Shown here in pieces: positions 42,523-52,900 of a stretch of DNA of 64,000 bases. Each line of letters starts with the position of its first letter. Within the stretch, counting starts at the first letter, position 1. A program made the position numbers and the translations under genes. Below the pieces are notes generated by a model. It had not been told where the DNA came from and did no database searches. It worked only from the letters and a program-made list of their open reading frames with translations. Source of the stretch: Nocardia puris (GTDB lineage Bacteria > Actinomycetota > Actinomycetes > Mycobacteriales > Mycobacteriaceae); the NCBI RefSeq assembly GCF_003315035.1, contig NZ_QNRE01000013.1, positions 62,001 to 126,000 on the forward strand. Direction: 5' to 3'.

Positions 42523-42536
42523 GCCAGCGCCTTTCG

Positions 42537-43025
42537 TCAACCGGGTGTGTCAGTGAACAGTTCCGCGCGCCGCCGTTGCCAGCGGCGCATCGCGTCGGGG
42601 ACCTCCGCCCGCATGAAACGGTAGTACTCCAGCGTCTCGCGTACCCGCTGGCCACCCGGTCGCGCGTGGTCGAGAAGTTCCACCCCGTCGCTCAAGAAAC
42701 GGATCGAACGATCGAGCGCCTCTTGGCGGTGCATGGTGATGGCGTACCAGACGTCGTCGTCGTACACGCGGTAGGTGTCGGTGCGCGCGCCAGGCTCACG
42801 CTCGCGACCCAGCAAACCGATCTGCACCAGGTGGCGTACCGCACCCGAAATGGCGGCGGCGCTGACCCGCAGCCCCGTGGCCAGCTCCTGCGCGGTGTAG
42901 CGGTCGGCGTCATCAGCCAGGACGTACGCGAACACCCGGGCGGACATCCGCGGCATGCCCGATTCGGTGAGCAGCAGCGCGAACTGCTCCACGAAGCGGA
43001 GGACGGCCTCCTCCTGCTGGTCCAC
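42537..43025 (-). CDS. GbsR/MarR-family transcriptional regulator (copy 2)
   Basis: A 162-residue GbsR-type regulator (FVEQFALLLTESGMPRMSAR; HTH ELATGLRVSAAAISGAVRHL; wing REPGARTDTYRVYDD). The GTG at 43023-43025 has GGAGG eight bases before it. The ATG at 43088 would lie in the operator and has no ribosome-binding site. It shares the divergent promoter with the first ABC ATPase gene and probably controls that exporter. Confidence 0.87.
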   Translation of the reverse strand: MDQQEEAVLRFVEQFALLLTESGMPRMSARVFAYVLADDADRYTAQELATGLRVSAAAISGAVRHLVQIGLLGREREPGARTDTYRVYDDDVWYAITMHRQEALDRSIRFLSDGVELLDHARPGGQRVRETLEYYRFMRAEVPDAMRRWQRRRAELFTDTPG

Positions 43026-43083
43026 GCTTGCGCCTCCGTCCCGATCCACCGATGCGTGCAGGTACATCATACAGTTCAGATAG

Positions 43084-43099
43084 TTCACAAATTCGTGAA
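43084..43099. promoter_or_regulatory. Probable GbsR/MarR operator
   Basis: TTCACAAATTCGTGAA is a 16-bp palindrome broken at one base pair. It is AT-rich and located between the divergent GbsR gene and the ABC ATPase gene, 22 bp before the ATPase ATG. Confidence 0.65.
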
Positions 43100-43120
43100 A
43101 AGACTGTAGCGTTGACTCTC

Positions 43121-44035
43121 ATGGATACCGCGATCGCAATCTCCGGATTGCACAAGTCCTTTGGTTCGACGGTGGCCCTCGACGGACTCGATCTCGACGT
43201 CGCTCGTGGCGAAGTGCACGGCTTCCTCGGCCCCAACGGGGCGGGCAAGACCACGACCATCCGCACCCTGCTCGGCCTGTTGCGGCCGACCTCCGGATCG
43301 GTGAACTTACTCGGCGGCGACCCGTGGGCGGACGCGGTCGCACTGCACCGCAAGCTGGCGTACGTTCCCGGAGACGTCGAGCTCTGGCCGAACCTCACCG
43401 GCGGTGAGGCGATCGACCTGTTCGGCAGGCTGCGCGGCGGGCAGAACGCGGCGCGACGCGAGGAGCTGATCGAGCGCTTCGACCTCGACCCCACCAAGAA
43501 GGGCCGCACCTACTCCAAGGGCAATCGGCAGAAGGTGGCGCTGATCGCCGCGCTCTCTGCCGAGGTCGAGCTGTATCTGCTCGACGAACCTACCGCGGGC
43601 CTCGACCCGTTGATGGAGGTGGTGTTCCAGGACGTGGTGCACGAGTTGAAGACCGCCGGTGCCACGGTTCTGCTGTCCAGCCACATTCTCGCCCAGGTCG
43701 AGAAGCTCGCCGACCGGGTCAGCATCATCCGGCGCGGGCGCACGGTGCAGTCGGGAACCCTCGCCGAGATGCGGCATCTCACCCGCACCTCCGTCGAGGC
43801 GGTCACCGCGCGCCCGGTGGAGAACCTGGACGCACTCGCGGGGGTGTACGGCGTCGTGACGGAGGACGACCGTATCCGCTTCGACGTCGACGGCGCCGCG
43901 CTCGACGAGGCGATCGCACGACTCGGTGCGGCCGGCATCCGGTCGCTGACCAGCCATCCCCCGACTCTCGAGGAACTCATGCTGCGCCACTACGGTGACG
44001 AACTCGCCGCGAGTGGCAACGGAGCGGGCAAATGA
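43121..44035 (+). CDS. ABC exporter ATPase (pair 1)
   Basis: A 304-residue ABC ATPase. Walker A is GPNGAGKTTT, the signature region is YSKGNRQKVAL (LSGGQ replaced by SKGNRQK), Walker B is LYLLDEPTAGLDP and the switch His is in LLSSHIL. Exporters of this type (drug or lipid export) pair with ABC-2 permeases. The ATG at 43121 lacks a clear ribosome-binding site, and the operator lies just upstream, so a nearly leaderless transcript is likely. Its stop overlaps the permease gene (ATGA). It is a paralogue of the ATPase at 45770. Confidence 0.9.
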   Translation: MDTAIAISGLHKSFGSTVALDGLDLDVARGEVHGFLGPNGAGKTTTIRTLLGLLRPTSGSVNLLGGDPWADAVALHRKLAYVPGDVELWPNLTGGEAIDLFGRLRGGQNAARREELIERFDLDPTKKGRTYSKGNRQKVALIAALSAEVELYLLDEPTAGLDPLMEVVFQDVVHELKTAGATVLLSSHILAQVEKLADRVSIIRRGRTVQSGTLAEMRHLTRTSVEAVTARPVENLDALAGVYGVVTEDDRIRFDVDGAALDEAIARLGAAGIRSLTSHPPTLEELMLRHYGDELAASGNGAGK

Positions 44036-45684
44036 CCACCACCTTCGCACCCGGCGCGGCACGGCGCAGGCTCCCCACCGAGGAGGAAGCGCTGACCGGC
44101 ACGGTCGTGCTCGTCCGGTTCGCGCTGCGCCGCGACCGCGTGAAGCTGCCCGCGTGGATCGCCGGCATCGCGTTCATGGGCTTGTACTACGCCGCGGCAC
44201 TTCCCCAGATCTACCGCACCGACGAGGACTTGCGCGCGGTCGGTCGGTTCGGCCAGGGCGTGGTCGGAGCATTGGTTTCCGGGCCCGGCTACGGTCTGTC
44301 CGATCCCAGCGTGGAATCCGTGATCGTCGGCATCTACGGGCTGTACTTCCTGCTGCTCGCCGCCCTCATGAACATCCTGCTGGTCTCGCGGCACACGCGC
44401 GTGGAGGAACAGAGCGGCCGGGCCGAACTGGTGCGCGCCGACGTCGTCGGTCGCCACGCCCAGCTCACCGCCGCCCTGCTGGTCGCGGCGCTCGCGAACG
44501 CGCTGCTGGCCCTTGCGATCGCGGCGGTCTTCCCACTCACCGGCGCGTCGGGCGCGGACGCCCTGCTCTTCGGCGCCGGCGTCGGCGCGGTGGGACTGGT
44601 GTTCGCGGCCATCACCGCCGTCACCGTGCAGATCACCGAATACTCGCGCGCGGCAGCCGGTTTGGCGGGAGCGGCGCTCGGGGGCGCCTACGTGATCCGC
44701 GCCGCCGGTGACGCACTGCGCGAAGGCGGCAGTGCTCTGTCGTGGTTGTCGCCGCTGGCCTGGTCGCAGCAGACGCGCGCCTATGCCGACGGGCGCTGGT
44801 GGCCACTGGCATTGTCGGTGGCGCTCGCCCTCGGCGCTGCGGCGCTGGCGTACGCCCTGTCGCGCAGGCGCGATCTGGGCGCGGGTCTGGTGCCCCCGCG
44901 GCCCGGGTCGCCGACTGCGGCGCGGTGGCTGAATTCCCCTGTCGCGCTGGCCTTCCGGTTGCAGCGTGCCAGCTTGTTCGGATGGGGAGCCGCGCTGGCC
45001 GCCGGCGGCGCGCTCTACGGCGGCATCGGCGACGCCGTCGTCGACTCGTTCGACGATCTGCCCGAGGAAGTCGTCGCCGTCATGGGCGGGGACGCGAGCC
45101 GAATGCTCGACGGATACGTCGGCACCATGGCGCTGTTCGACGCTCTGCTGGTTGCCGTCTTCGCGATTCTCGCCGTACAGGGCCTACGCACCGAGGAGAC
45201 GAAGGGGCGAGCCGAGCCGGTACTGGCCACCGCGGTCTCCCGCCGGAGCTGGTTCACCTCCCATCTCCTGGTCACCGCCGCCGGAGTCGTCACACTCCTG
45301 CTGGTCACCGGTGCGGTACTGGGCTCGAGCATCGCGCTGTCGGTCGGCGACGCGGACTACCTGTGGGAGGCCATCGCGGCCCATGTGGTGTACGCGCCCG
45401 CCGTCCTGCTGATCGCGGGTGTGGCCGCGCTGCTCTACGGTGTCGCCCCGGCGGGCATCGGAGTGACGTGGGCGCTGCTCGGCTTCGGCATGATTCTCGG
45501 GTTCTTCGGACCGATCATGGACCTGCCCGCCTGGGTGTCCGGCCTCTCGCCGCTCGAGCACGTCGCGCGGCTGCCGATGGAGCCGATGCGGTGGCAGGGG
45601 CCGCTGACCCTGACGGCGCTCGCCGCGGCCGCCGCGGCGGCGGGTCGCGCCGGGTTCGGCCGACGAGACCTGGACATGAAGTAG
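44032..45684 (+). CDS. ABC-2-type exporter permease (pair 1)
   Basis: A 550-residue membrane protein with about 12 hydrophobic segments, the ABC-2 permease that forms the channel for the ATPase just upstream (ATG overlap at the junction). It has two similar halves, each of about six helices, the second starting near residue 300 (WLNSPVALAFRLQRASLFGW). Similar to the permease at 46681. Proteins of this double-length type are found in tetronasin- and polyketide-resistance exporters. Substrate not known. Confidence 0.88.
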   Translation: MTTTFAPGAARRRLPTEEEALTGTVVLVRFALRRDRVKLPAWIAGIAFMGLYYAAALPQIYRTDEDLRAVGRFGQGVVGALVSGPGYGLSDPSVESVIVGIYGLYFLLLAALMNILLVSRHTRVEEQSGRAELVRADVVGRHAQLTAALLVAALANALLALAIAAVFPLTGASGADALLFGAGVGAVGLVFAAITAVTVQITEYSRAAAGLAGAALGGAYVIRAAGDALREGGSALSWLSPLAWSQQTRAYADGRWWPLALSVALALGAAALAYALSRRRDLGAGLVPPRPGSPTAARWLNSPVALAFRLQRASLFGWGAALAAGGALYGGIGDAVVDSFDDLPEEVVAVMGGDASRMLDGYVGTMALFDALLVAVFAILAVQGLRTEETKGRAEPVLATAVSRRSWFTSHLLVTAAGVVTLLLVTGAVLGSSIALSVGDADYLWEAIAAHVVYAPAVLLIAGVAALLYGVAPAGIGVTWALLGFGMILGFFGPIMDLPAWVSGLSPLEHVARLPMEPMRWQGPLTLTALAAAAAAAGRAGFGRRDLDMK

Positions 45685-45769
45685 CCCGTCGAACCAGCCT
45701 GTCCGCTCGGCCGAGCGGACGCGCACCACGCCACCTCGTCCGACGTCACCTTCCATCGAAAGGACCGCC

Positions 45770-46684
45770 GTGGCCATCGATCCGAGCAAGACCACATCGG
45801 CCGACGCCGTCAGCGTCGAGCACGTGAGCAAACGCTTCGGCCGGACTGTCGCGCTGGACGACGTCACCTTCCGGGTGCGACCGGGTGAGGTGTTCGGCTT
45901 CCTCGGCCCCAACGGCGCGGGTAAGTCGACCACGCTCCGGGTGGTGCTGGGGCTCATCCGCCCGGACCGAGGCGCGGTCCGTGTGTTCGGCGTGGACGCC
46001 GGAGACGTCCGTATGGCGCACCGGCTGCTCGCGTACGTGCCCGCCGATGTCGCGCTGTGGCCGCGGCTCACCGGCGCCGAAACCCTGGAGCTGCTCGCCC
46101 GGGTCGGCCCGGATGTCGACGTCCGGTATCGGGACCAGCTGATCGATCGGTTCGCCCTCGACGTGGACAAGCCCGGCCACGCCTACTCCACCGGGAACCG
46201 GCAGAAGGTCGCCCTCGTGGCGGCGTTCGCCACCCGCGCGCCGCTGCTGGTGCTGGACGAGCCCACCAGCGGCCTCGACCCGCTGATGGAGCGGGAGTTC
46301 CGGCACTGCCTGAGCGAAGCCCGCGACCGCGGTCAGACCGTGTTCCTCAGCTCCCATCAGCTCGCCGAGGTCGAAGCGGTGTGCGACCGCGTCGCGATCC
46401 TGCGGAGCGGGCGGCTGGTGGAGATCGCGGGGCTGCCCGAACTGCGTGAACTGCGCCGCACCGTCGTTGAGGTCACCTACCGCGGCAGCGCGCCGCGACT
46501 GGCGGACTCGCACGGCGTACAGGACGTGGAACAGCTCGATGAGGACCGGCTGCGGTTCACCCTCCACGGACCACCGGCGCCTATGCTGCGCGCACTCGCC
46601 GACACCGAGGTCACCGCCCTGTCGCTGCGTGAACCGGGGCTGGAAGAGATCTTTCTCGGCTACTACGGTCAGGCGCGCCCATGA
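45770..46684 (+). CDS. ABC exporter ATPase (pair 2)
   Basis: A 304-residue ABC ATPase paralogous to the one at 43121, with the same length and motifs: Walker A GPNGAGKSTT, signature-region YSTGNRQKVAL, Walker B LLVLDEPTSGLDP. GTG start at 45770 with AAAGGA upstream. It is separated from pair 1 by an 85-bp gap, which could contain a weak promoter. The stop overlaps the next permease gene (ATGA). Confidence 0.9.
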   Translation: MAIDPSKTTSADAVSVEHVSKRFGRTVALDDVTFRVRPGEVFGFLGPNGAGKSTTLRVVLGLIRPDRGAVRVFGVDAGDVRMAHRLLAYVPADVALWPRLTGAETLELLARVGPDVDVRYRDQLIDRFALDVDKPGHAYSTGNRQKVALVAAFATRAPLLVLDEPTSGLDPLMEREFRHCLSEARDRGQTVFLSSHQLAEVEAVCDRVAILRSGRLVEIAGLPELRELRRTVVEVTYRGSAPRLADSHGVQDVEQLDEDRLRFTLHGPPAPMLRALADTEVTALSLREPGLEEIFLGYYGQARP

Positions 46685-48288
46685 CCGCCTCGGCACGGCT
46701 CGGCGATCCGGTTCGGGCGGTGATCGGCGCGTGCATGCGGCAAGTTTGGGTGAGCACGTCGCTGGTCACGGTCGTCGCCGCGGGAATGTCGGCGCTCGTC
46801 GCGGCCCAGTATCGAACCACCTTCGCCGAAGCGCTGGATCAGAACTCGATCCGGGCGCTGGCCGACAACCCGGCGATCCGCACCCTGTTCGGCGCACCGC
46901 TGGCCCTGGACGACCCCGGCGGGTTCACCGTCTGGCGCACCGGTACGCCACTACTCGTGCTGGTCGCGGTCTGGGCACTGCTCGTAGGCACCAGGATCAG
47001 CCGCGGTGAGGAAGCGGCCGGGCGCTGGGAACTGCTGGCCGGTGGCCGGGTACGCCTCACCGATCTCGTCCGCGCGTGTCTGATCACCCTGACCATCGCC
47101 GCGTCGGTGATCGCGATCGCCGTCGCCACGGCGCTCGTCGCGGCCGGCACCGACGCCACCGGCGCCCTTATCCATGCGGCCGGGATGTTCGGCACCGCCC
47201 TCACTTTCGCCGCGCTCGGACTGCTCGCCGCGCAGCTGTTCGCCGCCCGCACCGCGGCCGTCACCGCCCTCGCCGCCGTCGTGGGCACGAGCTTGCTCGT
47301 CCGGATGCTCGCCGACGGGATTCCCGCCGCGGCGTGGGCCGGGTGGCTGTCGCCCTTCGGGCTCCACGCGCTCTCGGCACCCTACGCGGGGAATCGGTAC
47401 GCACCCGTGGTCCTGCTGATCGTCGCGGGTATCGCGGCCGCGGCCGCGGCCATGTTCATCGCCCGGCGGCGCGATCTCGGCGGCGGCGTGATCGCACTGT
47501 CCGGCACCCGGCCGCCCAGGACGCGTCTACTCGGCTCACTCACCGGATTCGCGCTGCGCCGCGCCCTCGCACCCACCACCGCGTGGGCGATCGGGGTCGC
47601 AGTGTACTTCGGCCTGGTCGGCGTGCTCATCGCCTCGATCGTGACCTTCCTGGGCGAGAACCCGCGCTTCGCCGAACTCGCCGCCGACGCTGGATTCGCC
47701 GGGCTGGACTCAGCCACCGGGCTCGCCGCGGCGATGTTCGGTCTTCTCGCCGTCGCCGTAGGCCTCTACGCGGTCACTCGCGTGGCCGTCCTGGCCGACG
47801 ACGAGAAGGCGCGCCGCTGGACGACTGTCTACTCGCTGCCTGTGGGCCGTCCGCACGTCGTCGGCGCCGAGCTCCTGGTCACCGCCATCGGCGTCGTCGC
47901 GCTTCTGCTGACCGCGGCACTGAGCATGTGGGTGGGGGCAGGAGTGGCCGGGACTTCGCTGACGTCGGGTGACGCGCTCGCCGGCGCACTCAACACCGCC
48001 CCGGTCGCCTGGCTCGGACTCGGTGCCGCGACCGCCGCGTACGGCTGGTACCCGAGAGCCGCCGCCGCCGTCGGCGCGCTGCCCGTAGTCGGCGGCTTCC
48101 TCTACGACGTCCTCGCTCACAGCATCGACGCGCCCGCCTGGGCGCGGGCGGTCACCCCGTTCGCGCACTTGGCGGCCGTGCCCGACGATGCGCCGGAGTG
48201 GATCGCCACCCTGTCCTTGACCGCCGTCGCCGCGGCGCTGACGATCCTCGGGCTGATCGGCCACCACCGTCGCGACCTGCACACCTGA
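46681..48288 (+). CDS. ABC-2-type exporter permease (pair 2)
   Basis: A 535-residue, multi-helix ABC-2 permease that pairs with the ATPase at 45770. It is arranged like the permease at 44032 and probably arose from it by duplication of the ATPase-permease pair. The two halves are visible, the second starting near residue 290 (FALRRALAPTTAWAIGVAVYFG). No substrate can be assigned. It is the last gene of the exporter cluster. Confidence 0.88.
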   Translation: MTASARLGDPVRAVIGACMRQVWVSTSLVTVVAAGMSALVAAQYRTTFAEALDQNSIRALADNPAIRTLFGAPLALDDPGGFTVWRTGTPLLVLVAVWALLVGTRISRGEEAAGRWELLAGGRVRLTDLVRACLITLTIAASVIAIAVATALVAAGTDATGALIHAAGMFGTALTFAALGLLAAQLFAARTAAVTALAAVVGTSLLVRMLADGIPAAAWAGWLSPFGLHALSAPYAGNRYAPVVLLIVAGIAAAAAAMFIARRRDLGGGVIALSGTRPPRTRLLGSLTGFALRRALAPTTAWAIGVAVYFGLVGVLIASIVTFLGENPRFAELAADAGFAGLDSATGLAAAMFGLLAVAVGLYAVTRVAVLADDEKARRWTTVYSLPVGRPHVVGAELLVTAIGVVALLLTAALSMWVGAGVAGTSLTSGDALAGALNTAPVAWLGLGAATAAYGWYPRAAAAVGALPVVGGFLYDVLAHSIDAPAWARAVTPFAHLAAVPDDAPEWIATLSLTAVAAALTILGLIGHHRRDLHT

Positions 48289-48618
48289 TCACCCGCAACA
48301 GAATGGCTCGTGGGAGCGGACCATGTCGCGGATCACCGGGACCGGCACGGTGCCGTTCGGTCACATCGGCCGTGGTCGGCAGATCTGCCGCCGGGAGCGA
48401 CCGAAGGGGTGCGGGTACGGCGGACGGGCCGCTCAGCGCGGGTTTTCCCTGACCGGGGCTACATCTGGCGAATGATCCGGTGTGCGTCTCGCGGGCGATG
48501 CCCAGCGGCCGTCCGGCGAATTACCGTTCGGTCGATGGAGACTGCGGGCCCGCGTCCGATATCCCCGCTCGACCGGGCGACCGGGGAGTCTCGTGTTGAC
48601 GACAGTGGAGAAGAGTTC
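48289..48618. other. Intergenic region, 330 bp
   Basis: No supported gene, repeat or terminator. The last 30 bases include a possible TTGACG (48596-48601) before the lipoprotein gene. Short coding-like stretches on both strands are typical of GC-rich noise. Confidence 0.5.
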
Positions 48619-49776
48619 ATGGCATCTATGGCGTTTCGTCGCATCATGCCGCTCATCGCGGTCATCGGCTTGGCAGGCGGGGCGGTGGCCTGTGATGCGA
48701 GTCCGGCATCGCCATCTCGCGGGCCGCTGTCGGACACCGCGCGCGCGGCGGTGCGGCAGGTGCTGGACGCCGCGGTAGAAGCCGGAATCCCGGGGGTTCA
48801 GATCGTCGTCACACAGCAGGGGCGGGAGTGGAGCACGAGCGCAGGAGTCGGCGACCTCGCCACAGCGGCCCCGTTTCCCGCGGACGCGCACGTACGAATC
48901 GGCAGCAACACCAAGGCGTTCGTCGCCGCTGTCGTGCTGCAACTCGTGGCGGAGGGCTCGGTGGAGCTGGATGCACCCATCGCGCGCTATCTGCCCGGCG
49001 TCGTCGAGGGCGAGGGTATCGAAGGCGATCGCATCACCGTGCGAAACCTCATGCAACACACCAGCGGTTTGCCGGAGTATCTCGAATTGCCGGAGCTCCA
49101 GGGTGATTCGGATGACCTGCTGACCAGATACTTCGATACCGCCGACTTGGTCCGCCGCGCCATGGCCATGCCCGCGCGTTTCCGGCCGGGCGACCGAGCG
49201 GAGTACACCAACACCAACTACCTCGTAGTCGGCTTGCTGGTGGAGCGCGTGACCGGCCATACGATCGCCGACGAGGTCGCTCGCCGCATCACCGACCCGC
49301 TGGGGTTGCGCGAAACGTACTTCCCCGCCGCCGGTGATACTGGAATCCGCAGCCCGCATCCACAAGGCTACGAACAGGTCGGTGGAAGACCCCTCGACCT
49401 GACACATTTCGACCCGTCTTGGGCCGGCAGCGCGGGCGCACTGATCTCCACCGGATCCGAGACCAACCGATTCTTCACCGCCTTGCTGACCGGAAGCCTG
49501 GTGGCGCCGAACCAACTCGCCGACATGCGCGCCGACCCTCGCCCGCTGACCAACCGTCCCGGCTACGCGTATGGTCTGGGCTTGTCCCGTCTCCCGGTCC
49601 CGTGCGAGCTGGAAGTCTGGGGTCACGGCGGTTCCGTGCCCGGTTTCCGTACCTTCAACGGCGTCACGCCGACCGGCCGCGCGGTCACCGTCATCGCCAA
49701 TCTGCGCCCCGAGGACCCCGCCATCACCGCCACCGCCCAAAGGGTCTTCGACACCGCGATCTGCGTAGCCGACTGA
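48619..49776 (+). CDS. Beta-lactamase-fold serine hydrolase, lipoprotein
   Basis: A 385-residue exported enzyme of the class C beta-lactamase/DD-peptidase (R61 type) superfamily. The leader ends in GGAVAC (lipobox), so it is probably membrane-anchored. The catalytic Ser-x-x-Lys is in GSNTKAF, the Tyr-x-Asn in EYTNTNY and the His-x-Gly in WGHGGSVPG. It could be a D-alanyl-D-alanine carboxypeptidase or esterase; beta-lactamase activity is not shown. The ATG at 48619 has GGAGAAGAG just upstream; a second ATG at 48628 is possible. Confidence 0.92.
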   Translation: MASMAFRRIMPLIAVIGLAGGAVACDASPASPSRGPLSDTARAAVRQVLDAAVEAGIPGVQIVVTQQGREWSTSAGVGDLATAAPFPADAHVRIGSNTKAFVAAVVLQLVAEGSVELDAPIARYLPGVVEGEGIEGDRITVRNLMQHTSGLPEYLELPELQGDSDDLLTRYFDTADLVRRAMAMPARFRPGDRAEYTNTNYLVVGLLVERVTGHTIADEVARRITDPLGLRETYFPAAGDTGIRSPHPQGYEQVGGRPLDLTHFDPSWAGSAGALISTGSETNRFFTALLTGSLVAPNQLADMRADPRPLTNRPGYAYGLGLSRLPVPCELEVWGHGGSVPGFRTFNGVTPTGRAVTVIANLRPEDPAITATAQRVFDTAICVAD

Positions 49777-49982
49777 CGGACGGCAAGGTGACCGTGACGT
49801 GACCAGGAGTTCTCGGATATCAGCCGACCGTCACCAGGGCGGGCCGCCGCTTCTCACGCGGGCTCCGGCCGCGCTTCCCGCCGATGTCCGGCGACTGACG
49901 CGAGACGCGGCCGGGGCGTCGGCGCGCAGCGCGCGTCGCGGTCACCACGCCGATCCGGCCTCGGCGCGGGCGGACCGGTCGT

Positions 49983-52900
49983 TCAGCGGTCGTGAATGCC
50001 CGCCAGCACTCGGGCGATCCGCTCCAATGCTGTCGGGGAAGTCATCTGCCAGTGGGTGACCGGGAGTGGGTGGTCGTGGATTCGACCGGTCACCGAGGAT
50101 CGCCACGAATCGGCCGGCGGGTCGGCCGGCGGGTCGGCGGCCGCCGTGAAGAACTGGAGATCGCCGTCGAAGGGACGGGGGCGGTACTCGGCATCGAGGC
50201 TCGCCGAGGCGAGCGCGGCAGTGACGATGCGCTCGAGATGGGCGGGGTCCATGGACGCGAACGGTTCCGGCAGACGCCGGGAGACGACTCGCGCGACCGT
50301 CGCCGGAATGCTTTCGGCGCCAGGGTCATCCGACGGTCCCACGTCGGCGGCTTCCAGATCGGAGCAGGCGCCCCCGTGAGTGCGCCGGAGATCCCAGAGG
50401 GACACATCGCGGACGGGGGAGCCGGGGACGCCGACTCCCGCCAGGCCACCCAGGAGGTCCGCGAGCGTTACCCCGGTGGCGGTGTAGTCGCCGACGTGAC
50501 GCAGGCGGCTGTCGAGCATGGCCAGTAGGGCGACCTGTTCGCCCTCGTCCTGGAGCTGAACCGCCATCGCGTGGGCGAGTACGCCGCCGAGGGACCAGCC
50601 CAGCAGGTGGTACGGACCGTGCGGCTGCACGGTGCGGAGGTGGTCGACGTAGACGCGCGCCCAGTCCTCGATCGAATCCGGCAGGGGCGCTTCCGATCCC
50701 AGCGCCGGGGATTGGAGTCCGTAGATCGGGCGGTCCAGGTGGGCGGCGAGACCCGCGAACGACCAGGCGATCCCGCCGATCGGGTGGACGCAGAACAGCG
50801 GTTCCCCGGTGGCGGACGGGCGTAGGGGCAGCAGGATGTCGAATGCCGAGTCCGGTGCTGTCGAGCGGCATTCGGCCGCGATGGCCGCCGGAGTGGGCGC
50901 GGTGAAGATCCGGGAGACCGGAACCCGTTCGGCGACAACATCACTCAACCGAGCGGCGAGCGTGGTCGCGAGCAGTGACGTGCCGCCCAGCTCGAAGAAG
51001 TTGTCGTCCAGGCCGATCCGATCCACCCGCAGCACGTCCGCGAAGGCCGCGCAGACCGCGATCTCCAGCGCGGTGCCGGGAGCGCGGTAGGCGCGGGTGG
51101 CCAGAGGCGGCGTGGGCAACGCGGCACGGTCGAGCTTGCCGACGGAGTTCAACGGGAGTTCGTCGAGCACGACGATCGCGGCGGGCACCATATGGGAGGG
51201 CAGACTGCGGGCCGCCCAGGTGAGCAGCTCATCGCCCTCGAGCGCGCGACCGGGAGCGGGCACCACGTAGGACACCAGAACCGTTGCACCCGCTTGATTC
51301 TCGCGTCCGACGGTTACGGCCACCGCGACGTCCGGGTGGTCGAACAGCACGGCGTCGACCTCGCCGAGCTCGATGCGGAACCCGCGGATCTTCACCTGGA
51401 AGTCGGCGCGACCGCGATACTCCAACTCGCCCTCGGCATTCCAGACCACCATGTCGCCGGTGCGATACATCCGCGCGCCGGATTCGAACGGGTTCGCGAC
51501 GAACCGCTCGGCCGTGAGGTCGGGCCTGCCGAAGTAGCCGCGCGCCAATTGCGCACCGGCCACGTACAACTCGCCGGGAACGCCGGGCAGCACCGGGCGC
51601 AGGCGGGCATCCAGCACGTAGACCTGGCTGTTCCACACCGGCGTCCCGATCGGAAGGTTGCCGGGGCACCGCACGCGATGGCTGGTGATCGACACGGCCG
51701 CCTCGGTGGGACCGTACACGTTGTACAGCGCGGCGTCGGGCGCGACGCGGGCGACTCGCTCCGCGAGCACCGGCGGCAGCGCCTCGCCGATCGCGAGGAT
51801 GCGTCGCAGCGACTTCGGGAGCGCGCCCGCTGTCAGGGCGTCCAGCATGGACGGCACGGCGTGCAGGGTGGTGACGTCCTCGCGCGCCATCAGCTCGTTC
51901 AGATACTCGGGGTCCCGGTGGCCGTCCGGCGCGGCGAGCACCACCCGTCCGCCGCACACCGCCGCCGACCAGAACTCCCAGACCGACAGGTCGAAGGTCG
52001 CCGCCGTCTTCAACAGCACGGCGTCGTCAGCGGTCATGCCGAATTCGGCTGTCTTCCAGCGCAACTGGTTGACAATCGCCTCGTGCGTAACGGCGACGCC
52101 CTTCGGGCGGCCGGTCGAACCGGACGTGAAGATCACGTAGGCCGTGTGTGCCTGCCGCAGCGGCACGAGCCGGTCGGCGTCGGTGACCGGGCCGGCGTCC
52201 ACCGCCGCGAGATGCAGCCGGTCGAGGCGCACGACGGGGACCCGCGCGGTGGTGAACGCGGCGTCGGCGTCGGTGAGCACGCAGATCGGCTCGGCCGTCT
52301 CGAGGATGTGGTCGTGGCGCAGCGCGGGCTGGTCGGGGTCGATCGGCACGTACGCGCCGCCCGCTTTGCTCACCGCGTACATGGCGATCACCAGGTCCGC
52401 GGAGCGCCGCAGCGCGAGCGCGACTCGCGATTCGGCGCGGACGCCCGTGGCGATCAGGTAGCGCGCCAGGCGATTCACCCGCGCGTCCAGATCGGCGTAG
52501 GCGGTCGCGGTGCCGTCGGCCGCCACCAGCGCGATCGCGTCGGGCGTCGCGGCGACCGTCGCGTCCAGCAGGGCGACCAGGGTGGCGGCGGGGACCGGGT
52601 GCGCGGTGCGGTTGCGATCGGTGAGGATCAGGGCGCGCTCGCGCGGGGTGAGGAGGTCGATGTCACCCACGCGCACGCGCGGTCGGCCCGCGACGATCTC
52701 CAGCAGCCTGGTGAATCGATCGGCGAACTCTCGCACGGTCGACTCGTCGAAAAGTGCTGTCGCGTAGGTTATGTGGCCCGTGATGCCCATCGCGCGCCCC
52801 TGCTCGTCGTAGCCGTCGGCCACGATCACGTGCAGATCGAACTGCGAGAGTCGTCGATCGGTCTCCCACGGGGAGACGGTCAGGCCGGGCAGCGTCATCG

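Noticed and set aside
49777..49982. Terminator hairpin after the NRPS / serine hydrolase (GCGCGC repeats near 49921)
   Set aside because: Pairing is a near-zero-loop GC alternation common in this DNA; no convincing stem-loop.
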